A DNA stretch of 64,000 bases from Rhodocyclales bacterium GT-UBC (GCA_003583745.1 QXPY01000006.1:186001-250000), one strand, 5' to 3'. Positions 46,244 to 55,553 are shown, counted from the first letter of the stretch. Notes: generated by a model not told the origin, from the letters alone. Numbers and translations are program-made.

Positions 46244-47064
46244 TGAGCAAGAAATCCCAGGTTCCCATCCATTCGCAAGCCGATATCGCCATGGCCCGCC
46301 GTTCAGGCGCTATGGCGGCCGAGGTGCTGCAGATGATCGGCGAGCACGTCAAGGCTGGCGTGTCGACCGACGAACTGGACCAGATCTGCCACGACTACAT
46401 CGTCAATGTGCTGCAGGCGGTGCCGGCCAACGTCGGCTATCACGGCTACCCGAAGACCATCTGCGCTTCGGTGAACCATGTCATCTGCCACGGCATTCCG
46501 TCGGCCAAGCGCCTGAATGCCGGCGATATCGTCAATATCGATGTCGCCTTGATCAAGGATGGCTGGTTCGGCGACAGCAGCCGCATGTATTTCGTCGGCA
46601 AGCCGAGCATCCTGGCCAAACGACTGGTGCGCACCACCTACGAGGCGATGCGGGCCGGCATCCTGGCTGTCCGTCCGGGGGCAACGCTGGGCGATGTCGG
46701 GCATGCCATCCAGACCGTGGCCCACCGCGAGGGTTTCAGCGTCGTTCGCGAATACTGCGGCCACGGCATCGGGCAGGTTTATCACGACGAGCCGCAGGTG
46801 CTGCACTACGGGCGGCCGGGTACTGGTTTGAAACTCGAACCGGGGATGATCTTCACCATCGAGCCGATGATCAACGCCGGGCGGGCTGAAACCAGCCAGT
46901 TGCCGGACGGCTGGACGGTGGTCACAAAGGACCGCTCCCTGTCGGCCCAATGGGAGCACATGGTGGTCGTCACCGAAAGCGGTTTCGAGGTGCTGACCCC
47001 GTGGCCGGACGGCTACGGCGACTATCCGGCCATCGAGGCGGCACCGGCGGCCATCGCTGCCTGA
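46243..47064 (+). CDS. map: methionine aminopeptidase, type I
   Basis: A 273-residue metalloprotease that removes the N-terminal Met from new proteins. Metal ligands are D and D in VNIDVALIKDGWFGDSSRM, H in YCGHGIGQVYHDEP, E in FTIEPMIN and E in WEHMVVV. The C-terminal dozen residues beyond VLTPWPDGYGDYP are extra and low in complexity. The start is coupled to the ParD-like gene, not to rpsB or secY as for the essential copy in many bacteria, so this is probably a second paralogue. Confidence 0.93.
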   Translation: MSKKSQVPIHSQADIAMARRSGAMAAEVLQMIGEHVKAGVSTDELDQICHDYIVNVLQAVPANVGYHGYPKTICASVNHVICHGIPSAKRLNAGDIVNIDVALIKDGWFGDSSRMYFVGKPSILAKRLVRTTYEAMRAGILAVRPGATLGDVGHAIQTVAHREGFSVVREYCGHGIGQVYHDEPQVLHYGRPGTGLKLEPGMIFTIEPMINAGRAETSQLPDGWTVVTKDRSLSAQWEHMVVVTESGFEVLTPWPDGYGDYPAIEAAPAAIAA

Positions 47065-47225
47065 TTCTGCCTTGGGCAAGGCGGCCCGTGGCCGCTCTTG
47101 CCCGCCTTTGCAGATTTCCCTGTAAAAACAAGTTTCAAGCCTCGATTTCGGTGCGGCGCAAGGTAGAATGCGCCCCCTTTGGCCATCGCCTGTCCGGCGG
47201 GGCCGCTTCACCGGAAGATGATTCG

Positions 47226-48875
47226 ATGGCGGACGCCCAAACCCCTGCTGCACCCGATTTCTTTGACCGTCGGCGCACGGTCGCCCAGCCTGGCTTCAAT
47301 CGCTGGCTGGTACCGCCCGCTGCGCTGGCCATCCATCTCTGCATCGGCATGGCTTACGGTTTTTCGGTTTTCTGGCTGCCGCTGTCGCGGGCGCTCGGCA
47401 TCAGCAAGTCGATCGAATGTGCCAAGGACATCGGCTTCGTCGAGCAGCTGTTCAGCACTGGCTGCGACTGGAAAATTTCCATGCTGGGCTGGATGTACAC
47501 CCTGTTCTTCGTCTTCCTCGGCTCCTCGGCGGCGATCTGGGGCGGCTGGCTGGAAAAGGCCGGGCCACGCAAGGCCGGGGTCGTTTCGGCGGTGTGCTGG
47601 TGCGGTGGACTGGTGATCTCGGCACTGGGCGTGCATCTGCACCAGATCTGGCTGCTCTGGCTCGGTTCCGGTGTGATCGGCGGCATCGGCCTCGGTCTCG
47701 GTTACATTTCGCCGGTGTCGACGCTGATCAAGTGGTTCCCGGACCGGCGCGGCATGGCGACCGGCATGGCGATCATGGGTTTCGGCGGCGGGGCGATGAT
47801 CGGTGCGCCGCTGGCCGACAAGCTGATGAAATATTTCGCCACCCCGACCTCGGTCGGCGTCGTCGAGACTTTCCTCGCCTTGGCCGCCATCTACTTCGTC
47901 TTCATGATGGCCGGCGCCCTGGGCTACCGCGTGCCGGCCGAGAACTGGAAGCCGGCTGGCTGGACGCCGCCGGCCAAGGCCAGGACCTCGATGATCACCG
48001 ACAGCCATGTCCATCTCGATGTTGCCTGGAAGACGCGCCAGTTCTGGCTGATCTGGGCCGTACTCTGCCTCAACGTGACGGCCGGTATCGGCATCATCGG
48101 CATGGCTTCGCCGATGCTGCAGGAAGTCTTCGCCGGCAAGCTGATCGGTGTCGACGTCGCCTTCAACGAACTCGATGCGGCGCAGAAAGGTGCGATCGCC
48201 GCGGTCGCCGCCGGCTTCACCGGACTGCTTTCGCTGTTCAACATCGGCGGGCGCTTCTTCTGGGCTTCGCTGTCCGACCGGATCGGGCGCAAGGCGACCT
48301 ATTTCACCTTTTTCCTGCTTGGCTTCGCACTGTATGCCGCCATCCCGGGTACGGCACGGGCCGGCAGCCTGGCGCTGTTCGTCGCCTTCTTCTGCATCAT
48401 TCTGTCGATGTACGGCGGTGGCTTCGCGACGGTGCCGGCCTACCTCGCCGACATGTTCGGCACCCGCTTCGTCGGCGCCATCCACGGCCGCCTGCTCACC
48501 GCCTGGTCGGCGGCCGGCATCTTCGGGCCGGTGCTGGTCAATTACATCCGCGAATACCAGCTCGAGCAGGGCGTCGCCCGCGCCGACGCCTACACCATCA
48601 CCATGTACATCCTGGCCGGCCTGCTGGTCGTCGGCATGCTGTGCAACTGGCGAATTCACCAGGTGGCGGAAGAGCATCACATGACGCCGGAGGAGTTGGC
48701 CGCGGAAAAGAAGGGCGCCGACGACACGCACCCGCATTTCGTCGAGGACGTCTCGGCCCTGGTCAATGAGGCGAGCCATTCCTGGCGCGTCTTCCTGGCC
48801 TGGCTTGCGGTCTGCATTCCGCTCGGCTGGGGGGGCTGGATGACGATCCAGAAGACGATCGTGCTGTTCAGGTAG
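47226..48875 (+). CDS. MFS transporter, oxalate:formate antiporter (OFA) family
   Basis: A 549-residue MFS protein with twelve helices. HLCIGMAYGFSVFWLPLSRALG, PVSTLIKWFPDRRGMATGMAIMGFGGGAMIG and SDRIGRKATYFTFFLLG are typical of OFA transporters. An inserted loop after helix 1 with two cysteines (SIECAKDIGF, STGCDWKISM) and a long C-terminal extension with an extra hydrophobic segment are larger than in OxlT. Substrate is probably a small carboxylate; oxalate is not proven. Confidence 0.87.
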   Translation: MADAQTPAAPDFFDRRRTVAQPGFNRWLVPPAALAIHLCIGMAYGFSVFWLPLSRALGISKSIECAKDIGFVEQLFSTGCDWKISMLGWMYTLFFVFLGSSAAIWGGWLEKAGPRKAGVVSAVCWCGGLVISALGVHLHQIWLLWLGSGVIGGIGLGLGYISPVSTLIKWFPDRRGMATGMAIMGFGGGAMIGAPLADKLMKYFATPTSVGVVETFLALAAIYFVFMMAGALGYRVPAENWKPAGWTPPAKARTSMITDSHVHLDVAWKTRQFWLIWAVLCLNVTAGIGIIGMASPMLQEVFAGKLIGVDVAFNELDAAQKGAIAAVAAGFTGLLSLFNIGGRFFWASLSDRIGRKATYFTFFLLGFALYAAIPGTARAGSLALFVAFFCIILSMYGGGFATVPAYLADMFGTRFVGAIHGRLLTAWSAAGIFGPVLVNYIREYQLEQGVARADAYTITMYILAGLLVVGMLCNWRIHQVAEEHHMTPEELAAEKKGADDTHPHFVEDVSALVNEASHSWRVFLAWLAVCIPLGWGGWMTIQKTIVLFR

Positions 48876-49030
48876 CCCGCTACGGACCGCAAGCGCGGCG
48901 TTTTGGCATACTGCTGTCCGTTGACGCGTTATGGGCCATAGCCGTATCGGTTGATCGTTCTTGTGCGAAACCGCACGGCGGGGAGCCGGAGGGCGAGCGG
49001 GAATCAACCCGGCGAACACTTTTCCGAGAG

Positions 49031-49957
49031 GTGACTGTCTTGAGCATTTTGTCGATGTCCCTGCGCTTGACGCGATTTGAAGGGCCGAACCGGGGTCAGG
49101 TTGTCTCGGTGACCGCTTGGGCATGCCGAGCCATTTCCTTGCTTTGGCTCGCTCTGCATGCCTGTCTGGCGATGGCCGATGGCGCGACGAATCCCGTTCA
49201 GACGCAAGGCTGGTTCACTTACATGGAAAAGGCGATGTTTGGTCGCGATAGCCCGATCAGACTTGAAGTACTGGCTACCGAGCCGAGCCAATGGAACGGG
49301 AAAATCGTCGTGATCAATCATGGCTCGACCGGGCGCGGGCATGGCGCCAACGGTTACGATGAAAGCCGGATCAAGACGCCTGTCCGGTTTGCGAAGCTCG
49401 GTTCTGCGTGGGTAGCCAAGGGCTATCGCGTGTTTGTCCTGATGCGGAAGGGGCGGGGTAACAGCGAAGGCAGCTTTACCGAGGAAGATGCCCGGACCTG
49501 TGCCTGGTCGGATCAAATGCGTGGCGTTGACGAAGCCATGGCGCAACTCGACCAGTTCATCGACTGGTTGCGGATCGAGTACAAGGTCGACAAGATCATT
49601 GTCATGGGGCACTCGCGGGGTGGATTTCTTGCCAGCCACTACAGTGCCCGGCATCCCGAAAAAGTGGATTTTGCCGTCAATATCAGCGGTGGCTGGACGA
49701 CCGTTTGCGAGGCAAAGAACCGGATGACGCATCGGGCGTTGAACGATAGCGCCGGCCAGTTCAAGCGCCAGGCATGGATTTACTCGAGCAAGGACAGCTA
49801 TTTTTCCGATAGCGACCTCGACGATTACGCGCAAATTGCGGCCAAGACAGGAATTGACTTTATCAAGCTGGACACGCTGACCGGCGATGGTCACGCGTTT
49901 GCAACGGCAAATCCAAAATTGTGGGTGGACCGGGTCGAGAGAAGCATCGCAAGGTAG
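49031..49957 (+). CDS. exported alpha/beta hydrolase
   Basis: Up to 308 residues. A hydrophobic segment near 28-48 (ACRAISLLWLALHACLAMA) looks like a signal peptide, and the catalytic core has VVINHGSTGRGHG, the nucleophile elbow VMGHSRGGFLA and a late His in GDGHAFATA. The GTG at 49031 and an ATG at 49055 are both possible starts. The ester or amide substrate is unknown. It is flanked by unrelated genes and may be transcribed alone. Confidence 0.75.
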   Translation: MTVLSILSMSLRLTRFEGPNRGQVVSVTAWACRAISLLWLALHACLAMADGATNPVQTQGWFTYMEKAMFGRDSPIRLEVLATEPSQWNGKIVVINHGSTGRGHGANGYDESRIKTPVRFAKLGSAWVAKGYRVFVLMRKGRGNSEGSFTEEDARTCAWSDQMRGVDEAMAQLDQFIDWLRIEYKVDKIIVMGHSRGGFLASHYSARHPEKVDFAVNISGGWTTVCEAKNRMTHRALNDSAGQFKRQAWIYSSKDSYFSDSDLDDYAQIAAKTGIDFIKLDTLTGDGHAFATANPKLWVDRVERSIAR

Positions 49958-49990
49958 GGCCTGGTTCGGGCGGCAACTTTTCCTTTTCTC

Positions 49991-50401
49991 TTATTTGTTC
50001 CGCTCGCTTCGCGCAGCCATGATTTGCGGCAGATTGAACTCGATCCAGTCGGCGAGGGCTTCGACTTTTTTGGCGATTTCCTGACCGAGCGGGGTTAGCC
50101 GGTATTCGACATGCGGTGGCACGACCGGATATGAAATGCGCTCGACAAATCCGTCGCTTTCGAGCCATTGCAGCGTTTGCGCCAGCATCTTTTCGCTGAT
50201 GCCATTCACCTTGCGGCGCAAATCGCTGAAACGCTGGGTGCCGCTTAGTAATCCAACCAGCAGCAAAACCCCCCAGCGACTGGTGACATGTTTCATCACG
50301 TCCCGTGAAGGGCATTTTTCCGAGAACAGATTCCCTCGCATCATCATCATGTCAGCGAGTTTGATGCCCCCTTTGAGGGTGAATTCAGGATAGTCATCCA
50401 T
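49991..50401 (-). CDS. HxlR-family redox-type regulator (QorR/YtfH-like)
   Basis: A 136-residue winged-helix regulator of the HxlR family: KCPSRDVMKHVTSRWGVLLLVGLL, RFSDLRRKVNGISEKMLAQTLQWLESDGFVER and YPVVPPHVEYRLTPLG. A single conserved cysteine (SEKCPSRD) near the start of the HTH is the usual sensor of quinones and electrophiles. It is divergent from the qorB-type quinone reductase gene, like ytfH/ytfG in E. coli. The long open frame upstream is a shadow. Confidence 0.88.
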   Translation of the reverse strand: MDDYPEFTLKGGIKLADMMMMRGNLFSEKCPSRDVMKHVTSRWGVLLLVGLLSGTQRFSDLRRKVNGISEKMLAQTLQWLESDGFVERISYPVVPPHVEYRLTPLGQEIAKKVEALADWIEFNLPQIMAARSERNK

Positions 50402-50424
50402 CTCAAGCTTACCTTTGGGTGCGT

Positions 50425-50441
50425 ACTTACAAAAAGTTAGT
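50425..50441. promoter_or_regulatory. candidate HxlR operator between divergent genes
   Basis: ACTTAC (50425-50430), AAAAA, GTTAGT (50436-50441): the inverted pair ACTNAC-N5-GTNAGT resembles HxlR-family sites. It sits 24 bases before the regulator start and about 50 before qorB. Confidence 0.6.
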
Positions 50442-50491
50442 GCAGTCGGTATTCTGCCGATTCCCCTCACCGAAATAAAGGAAATTCGAAC

Positions 50492-51349
50492 ATGGTTATC
50501 GTTACTGGAGCGACCGGCCAACTGGGCCGTCTGGTCATCGACGCGCTTTTGCAGAAGCTGCCGGCAAGCGAAATCGCCGCCGTGGTACGCGATCCGAACA
50601 AGGCAGCCGACCTGGCGGCGCGCGGCATTGAAATCCGTCAGGCCGATTACGACCAGCCGGCCAGCCTTGCCGCTGCCTTCAAGCAGGGCGAAAAACTGTT
50701 GCTGATCTCGGCCAACGAAGTTGGTCGCCGTGTTCCGCAGCACCAGGCGGTCATCGATGCAGCAAAACGCGCTGGTGTGAGTTTGCTGGCCTATACCAGC
50801 ATCCTGCATGCCGATACCTCACCGCTGCCGCTCGCTGCCGAACACAAGGAAACCGAGCGCCTGATCCAGGCTTCCGGCCTGCCGGCGGTGGTCCTGCGCA
50901 ACGGCTGGTACACCGAGAACTATCTGGCCGGTATTCCGACCGCCTTGCAGTACGGCGTGGTGCTGGGCAGTGCCGGCGAGGGCCGCATTGCCTCGGCCGC
51001 CCGTGCCGATTATGCCGCTGCGGCCGCCACCGTGCTGACGCAGGATGGCCACGCAGGGCGCATCTACGAACTGGCGGGCGACGGGGCTTACACCCTGGCC
51101 GAACTGGCGGCGGAAATCACCCGTCAATCGGGCAAGACCGTGGTCTATCAGAACATGCCGGAGGCGGATTTCAAAGCGGCGTTGCTCGGTGCCGGCTTAC
51201 CCGATTTCCTGGCGACCTTGCTGGCCGAGTCGGATGTCGGTGCCAGCAAGGGCGGCTTGCATGACGATGGCCGGCAGTTGAGCCAACTGATCGGCCGCCC
51301 GACGGCACCGCTGGCCGACATGGTCAAGGCTGCACTGCCCGCAGCTTGA
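50492..51349 (+). CDS. qorB: NmrA-like NAD(P)H quinone oxidoreductase (QorB/YtfG)
   Basis: A 285-residue short-chain-dehydrogenase-like protein: dinucleotide site IVTGATGQLGRLVIDALL, then AYTSILHADTSPLPLAAEHKETERLI and VVLRNGWYTENYLAG, as in E. coli QorB. It reduces quinones with NADPH, protecting from electrophile stress. The divergent HxlR regulator supports this role. GGAAAT lies before the start. Confidence 0.9.
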   Translation: MVIVTGATGQLGRLVIDALLQKLPASEIAAVVRDPNKAADLAARGIEIRQADYDQPASLAAAFKQGEKLLLISANEVGRRVPQHQAVIDAAKRAGVSLLAYTSILHADTSPLPLAAEHKETERLIQASGLPAVVLRNGWYTENYLAGIPTALQYGVVLGSAGEGRIASAARADYAAAAATVLTQDGHAGRIYELAGDGAYTLAELAAEITRQSGKTVVYQNMPEADFKAALLGAGLPDFLATLLAESDVGASKGGLHDDGRQLSQLIGRPTAPLADMVKAALPAA

Positions 51350-51362
51350 GTTGATGCTTGAA

Positions 51363-51392
51363 CACAGGCCAGCCCAAGCGGACTGGCCTGTG
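51363..51392. terminator. bidirectional hairpin between qorB and the MaoC gene
   Basis: CACAGGCCAG (51363-51372) pairs exactly with CTGGCCTGTG (51383-51392) over a ten-base loop, between convergent genes. Confidence 0.7.
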
Positions 51393-51397
51393 AGCGA

Positions 51398-51826
51398 TCA
51401 GGCGGCGCTGGTACAGAGCAGCGTCGCTTCACCTTCCAGGACGACGGTCTCGCCGACCCGGCAGATGGTTTCGACGATGGTGCGGCGTTTTTCGACCAGC
51501 ACTTCCTTGATCGTTGCGGTGGCCACCACCGTGTCGCCGGCCCTGACCGGCGCCTTGAATTTCAGCGTCTGGCCGAGATAGACCGTCCCCGGTCCAGGCA
51601 GCTTGTTGGCCAGCACGGCCGAAATGAAGCCGGCAGTCAGCATGCCATGGGCGATGCGGGTCTTGAAAGGCGTGGTGCGGGCGAAGTCTTCGTTCAGATG
51701 CACCGGATTGATGTCGGTCGACAGGCCGGCATAAAGCACGATATCGGTCTCGGTGACCGTCTTGGCGATGCTGGCCGTCTGGCCCACCTGCAAATCCTGA
51801 ATATCGTAACCACCTTGCGAGTTCAT
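51398..51826 (-). CDS. MaoC-like hot-dog protein (R-specific enoyl-CoA hydratase type)
   Basis: A 142-residue hot-dog fold protein with the hydratase 2 motif LYAGLSTDINPVHLNEDFA and the G-M-L-T segment RIAHGMLTAGFIS, as in PhaJ. Known members hydrate crotonyl-CoA-type substrates. As the last gene of the suyAB-comC operon its role in sulfolactate metabolism is unclear; it may act on an acyl-CoA or be a passenger. Spacing to comC is 27 bases. Confidence 0.85.
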   Translation of the reverse strand: MNSQGGYDIQDLQVGQTASIAKTVTETDIVLYAGLSTDINPVHLNEDFARTTPFKTRIAHGMLTAGFISAVLANKLPGPGTVYLGQTLKFKAPVRAGDTVVATATIKEVLVEKRRTIVETICRVGETVVLEGEATLLCTSAA

Positions 51827-51853
51827 GCGTCTTTCTCCTGTGTTGTGAATCGG

Positions 51854-52861
51854 TTATTGCGCCGCCGCCAGTTGTTGCAATTGGCGCAGCAGTTTTTCCG
51901 GTAGCTCGATGCCGTCACGCTCGGCCCGTGCCCGGTTGGCGTCGCGGCGGCAGCCGGGCAAGCGGACGCCGGCGTCGGCGCTCATCGCGGCAAGCAGGAC
52001 TTCGAGTCGTTCGGCGTAACTGTCGCTGCCGGAGAGGGCTGCCGGATTGATGACCAGGAATAGCTGGCCGATGGCTGCCTTGTTGCCGGTTTCCGAGAAG
52101 AACGAATCGGCCTCGAAGGCAAAGGCGGCACCGGCCACTGCCCCGATCAGCAGTTCGACCCAGAGGGCCAGCATGGCCCCTTTGACGCCACCGGCCGGCA
52201 ACATGCTGCCTTGCAGGCCAAGTTCCGGGTCGGTCGTCGGTGTTCCGTCCGGTGCCAGCGCCCAGGTGGGTGGGATCGCCTGCTTGTTCTGGGCGGCGAC
52301 CAGCAGCTTGCCGCGGGCCACTTCCGACAAGGAAAGGTCGATGACCAACGGTGCTGCGGCACGGCGAGGGAAGATCGCGGCAATCGGATTGGTCCCGAAC
52401 AAGGGCGTTTTGCCGCCCCAGGGGGCGATCGCTGCCGGAGAATTGCCCAGTGCCAGGCCGACCAGTCCGGCTTCGGCGACCGCTTCGAGATGATGGGCGG
52501 CGGCGCCGAAATGGTTGCTGCGCACCACCGAGGCCAGACCGATGCCTTGTAGGCGGGCGACCGCGATGGCTTCGCCGACCGCCAGCCGGCATGCCGGGTA
52601 GGCCAGGCCGTCGCCGGCATCGATGACGCGTACGGCGCCGCTGCTGCGAATGACGCGCGGTATGGCCTGGCCATCGACGCGACCGTGGCGGAGATGGGCG
52701 GCATAAAGCGGAATGCGCGACACGCCGTGCGAGGCGAGTCCGGCCGCATCGGCGGCAACCAGCGCCAGGGCGGTGTCGATGGCGGCGGCCGGTGCGGCAC
52801 CGGCGGCAATCAGGGCTTGTGTGGCGAGATTCTGCAGGGCTTCCAGCGAAAGGGCGGGCAT
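51854..52861 (-). CDS. comC: (R)-sulfolactate dehydrogenase ComC-like (Ldh family)
   Basis: A 335-residue NAD(P)-dependent dehydrogenase of the malate/L-lactate/sulfolactate family: SHGVSRIPLYAAHLRHG, VVRSNHFGAAAHHLEAVAEAGLVG and WGGKTPLFGTNPIAAIFP with VIDLSLSEVARGK. In sulfolactate degraders ComC interconverts (R)-sulfolactate and sulfopyruvate. The start at 52861 has AAGGAAA; an ATG nine codons earlier also has a usable site. It follows slcC by 90 bases. Confidence 0.88.
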   Translation of the reverse strand: MPALSLEALQNLATQALIAAGAAPAAAIDTALALVAADAAGLASHGVSRIPLYAAHLRHGRVDGQAIPRVIRSSGAVRVIDAGDGLAYPACRLAVGEAIAVARLQGIGLASVVRSNHFGAAAHHLEAVAEAGLVGLALGNSPAAIAPWGGKTPLFGTNPIAAIFPRRAAAPLVIDLSLSEVARGKLLVAAQNKQAIPPTWALAPDGTPTTDPELGLQGSMLPAGGVKGAMLALWVELLIGAVAGAAFAFEADSFFSETGNKAAIGQLFLVINPAALSGSDSYAERLEVLLAAMSADAGVRLPGCRRDANRARAERDGIELPEKLLRQLQQLAAAQ

Positions 52862-52951
52862 GGTTTTCCTTGAGAGGCTTTGAGGCATGGCGGTCTCCGG
52901 GGCCAGGCCGAAACGTTCAGCGGCCCCGGAGGTAAGCAGTCGGGTGGGGGT

Positions 52952-53887
52952 TCAGCCGAGGCTTTGCGCCACGCGCTCGGCGATCAGCTTGCTGACCCGG
53001 ACATTGGCTTCGCGACTCAGCCCGGCGATATGCGGGGTGAGCCAGACGTTGGGCAGCCCGGCCAGCGGCGAGCCGGCGGCAAGCGGTTCTTGGGCAAAGA
53101 CGTCGATGGCTGCACCGGAGAGATGGCCGCTGCGCAAGGCGTCGGCCAGCGCCGCCTCGTCGACGATGCCGCCGCGTGCGGTGTTGATCAGCAGCGCACC
53201 GGGCTTCAGTCGGGCCAGCGTTTCCCGGCCGAACAGGCCGCGCGTGCCGGCATTGAGCGGCAGGTGCAGCGAAACGACATCGGCCTCGGCAAGCAATTGC
53301 TCGAAGCCGACCGGTTCGACGTTCTGGTAGGCCCAGACCAGTGAATCGTCACGGTGGGCCGGGTCGTGGGCGATGACGCGCAGGCCGATGGCGCCGGCCA
53401 GTTTGGCGGTCAGCTGGCCGATGTCGCCGAAGCCGACCAGGCCCAGCGTCTTGCCGTAGGCCTCGCGGCCATCCGAAAGATAGGCTCGCGGCCATTTGCC
53501 GGCGGCGATGTCGTCGCTGCGGTCATACGCGCCGCGCAGGCCGATCAGGGTCATCGCCAACACGTATTCGGCCACCGCCCGCGCATTGGCGCCCAGTGCC
53601 GGATGCACGACGATGCGGCGCGCCTGACAGCCGTCGAGATCGATGTTGTCCAGCCCGACACCGAGCCGACCGACCACCTCGAGCTTCGGGGCGCGGGTCA
53701 GCAGATCGGCATTGACCTGGGTACGGTTGCGGACGATCAGGGCGCGGGCATTTTCGAGCAGGGGATAGATCGCCTCGCCCTGATCGACCAGCTCCGGATC
53801 GTAATGAACGACATACTTCTCGCGCAGCGCCTCGACGGCGCTGCTTTCCATGAATTCCGTGATGACGATGGTCGGCGTGTCAGACAT
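52952..53887 (-). CDS. slcC: (S)-sulfolactate dehydrogenase SlcC-like (2-hydroxyacid dehydrogenase family)
   Basis: A 311-residue D-isomer-type 2-hydroxyacid dehydrogenase: VVGRLGVGLDNIDLDGC, dinucleotide site LGLVGFGDIGQL, then LINTARGGIVDEAAL, DVFAQEPL and the catalytic His in WLTPHIAGLS. In Chromohalobacter SlcC oxidises (S)-sulfolactate to sulfopyruvate. With ComC it would invert (S) to (R), the form that SuyAB cleaves. The start overlaps the permease stop by eight bases. Confidence 0.88.
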   Translation of the reverse strand: MSDTPTIVITEFMESSAVEALREKYVVHYDPELVDQGEAIYPLLENARALIVRNRTQVNADLLTRAPKLEVVGRLGVGLDNIDLDGCQARRIVVHPALGANARAVAEYVLAMTLIGLRGAYDRSDDIAAGKWPRAYLSDGREAYGKTLGLVGFGDIGQLTAKLAGAIGLRVIAHDPAHRDDSLVWAYQNVEPVGFEQLLAEADVVSLHLPLNAGTRGLFGRETLARLKPGALLINTARGGIVDEAALADALRSGHLSGAAIDVFAQEPLAAGSPLAGLPNVWLTPHIAGLSREANVRVSKLIAERVAQSLG

Positions 53888-54779
53888 GCATCCCCCAGCG
53901 GCGCACGGTACGGGTTTCGATAGTGCGGAAGATCAGGTTCTCGACGGCCAGACCGATCAGGATCACGGTGAGCAGGCCAGCGAAGACCGAAGGGATTTCC
54001 AGCTGGTTCTTGTTTTCGTAGATGAACCAGCCCAGGCCACCCGAGCCCGAGCTGACGCCGAAGACCAGTTCGGCGGCGATCAGCGTCCGCCAGGCGAACG
54101 CCCAGCCGTTCTTGAGACCGGAAAGAATCGACGGAAACGCTGCCGGAATCAGGATCTGCGTCACGTAGCGCGGGCCGGACAGGCCGTAGTTGCGGCCGAC
54201 CATGCGCAGCGTCGTCGATACCGACTTGAAGCCGGCGTGGGTACTCAACGCGACCGGCCAGAGCACCGAATGCACCAGCACGAAGATCAGGCTGCCGTTG
54301 CCCAGGCCGAACCAGAGCAGGGCCAGCGGCAGCAGCGCGATGGCGGGCAGCGGGTTGAACATCGCGGTCAGCGTTTCCAGCAGGTCGTTGCCGAGGCGTG
54401 AACCGATGGCGATGCCGGTGAGCAGCGTGGCGAGGACGATGCCGCCGCCGTAGCCGGTGAGCAGGATTTTCAGCGTGAAGCTGGCGCGGGTCAGCAGGGC
54501 GCCGGATTCGATGCCGTCGAACAGGGCTTCCAGCGTTGCGCCGAAGGTCGGGAAGAGCAGCGGGTTGTTGAGGCGGCTGGCATAGAGCTGCCAGGCTGCG
54601 GCAAGCAGCACCAGGATCAGCGTCTTGCGCAGCGTCGGGATGTTGTAGAGCGTCTCGGCCAGGCCGAGTGGCCGTTCGGCCAGCACCGGCGCCGGGTCGG
54701 CGGCCGGTGCTGGGGTCGGCGCGGCCGACAGTTTGGGCTGGAGCAAGGCGCCGGCCGGGTATCCGGTATCAAGCGACAT
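53880..54779 (-). CDS. ABC transporter permease, sulfonate type
   Basis: A 299-residue permease with an extended Pro/Ala-rich cytoplasmic start and about six helices; MVGRNYGLSGPRYVTQILIPAAFPSILSG is the EAA loop and LLPLALLWFGLGN is typical of SsuC/TauC. The ATG at 54779 overlaps the ATPase gene by 11 bases. In this operon it most likely imports sulfolactate. Confidence 0.9.
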   Translation of the reverse strand: MSLDTGYPAGALLQPKLSAAPTPAPAADPAPVLAERPLGLAETLYNIPTLRKTLILVLLAAAWQLYASRLNNPLLFPTFGATLEALFDGIESGALLTRASFTLKILLTGYGGGIVLATLLTGIAIGSRLGNDLLETLTAMFNPLPAIALLPLALLWFGLGNGSLIFVLVHSVLWPVALSTHAGFKSVSTTLRMVGRNYGLSGPRYVTQILIPAAFPSILSGLKNGWAFAWRTLIAAELVFGVSSGSGGLGWFIYENKNQLEIPSVFAGLLTVILIGLAVENLIFRTIETRTVRRWGMHV

Positions 54780-55551
54780 GGAAGGCTTCCTCGCGTTCGG
54801 TCGGGTTGTCGAAAAGCTGGCGGTGGATGCGCTCGGAGAGCAATTGCCCGGAATCATCGACACGGTCGCTGCCGTCGCTCTCGATCAGGTCGCGAACGCG
54901 CCCCGGGTGGGCTGACAGCAGCAGGATGCGATTGCCCAGCTTGACCGCCTCGGGAATCGAGTGGGTGACGAAAAGCACGGTGAAATGGGTGTCGTCCCAC
55001 AGGCGTAGCAACTCGTCCTGCATCTGCTGCCGGGTCAGCGCATCGAGCGCGGCGAAGGGCTCGTCCATCAGCAAAATCTGCGGTTCCATCGCCATGCCGC
55101 GGGCGATCGCGACGCGCTGCTTCATGCCGCCCGACAAGGTGTGCGGATGGCTGTCGGCAAACTTGGCGAGGCCGACCTTGGCGATGTAGTGCAAGGCCCG
55201 TTCCTCGGCTTCCTTGTCACCCAGCGTGCGGCTGGCGGTCAGGGCGAACTTGACGTTTTCCTTGACCGTCTTCCAGGGCAGCAACTGGTCGAATTCCTGA
55301 AAGACCATGACCCGGTCGGGTCCCGGCTTCCTGATCGGCACGCCGGCCAGCCGGATTTCGCCGGCCACCGGCGCGATATAGCCGCCCACTGCTTTCAGTA
55401 GTGTCGACTTGCCGCAGCCGGAAGGGCCGAGCAGCACGAAGCGGTCGCCGGTACGGATCTGGAAGCTGACCCGGTTGGTGGCCGTGACCAGCCGTTCGCT
55501 GGTCTTATACTGCAGGGTGACGTCACGAACGTCGAGCAGAGGCTGGCTCAC
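54769..55551 (-). CDS. ABC transporter ATPase, sulfonate/nitrate type
   Basis: A 260-residue ATPase: Walker A GPSGCGKST, Q-loop MVFQEFDQLLPW, signature [15 protein letters not shown], Walker B ILLMDEPFAALD and His switch LFVTHSIPEAVKLG. Unlike the SsuB at 13.4 kb it has no Mop domain. It belongs with the permease and binding protein of the sulfolactate operon. Confidence 0.92.
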   Translation of the reverse strand: MSQPLLDVRDVTLQYKTSERLVTATNRVSFQIRTGDRFVLLGPSGCGKSTLLKAVGGYIAPVAGEIRLAGVPIRKPGPDRVMVFQEFDQLLPWKTVKENVKFALTASRTLGDKEAEERALHYIAKVGLAKFADSHPHTLSGGMKQRVAIARGMAMEPQILLMDEPFAALDALTRQQMQDELLRLWDDTHFTVLFVTHSIPEAVKLGNRILLLSAHPGRVRDLIESDGSDRVDDSGQLLSERIHRQLFDNPTEREEAFHVA

Positions 55552-55553
55552 GA

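Noticed and set aside
47208-49124. Minus-strand open frame of about 640 codons antisense to the OFA transporter
   Set aside because: Shadow frame; no ribosome site, no family features.
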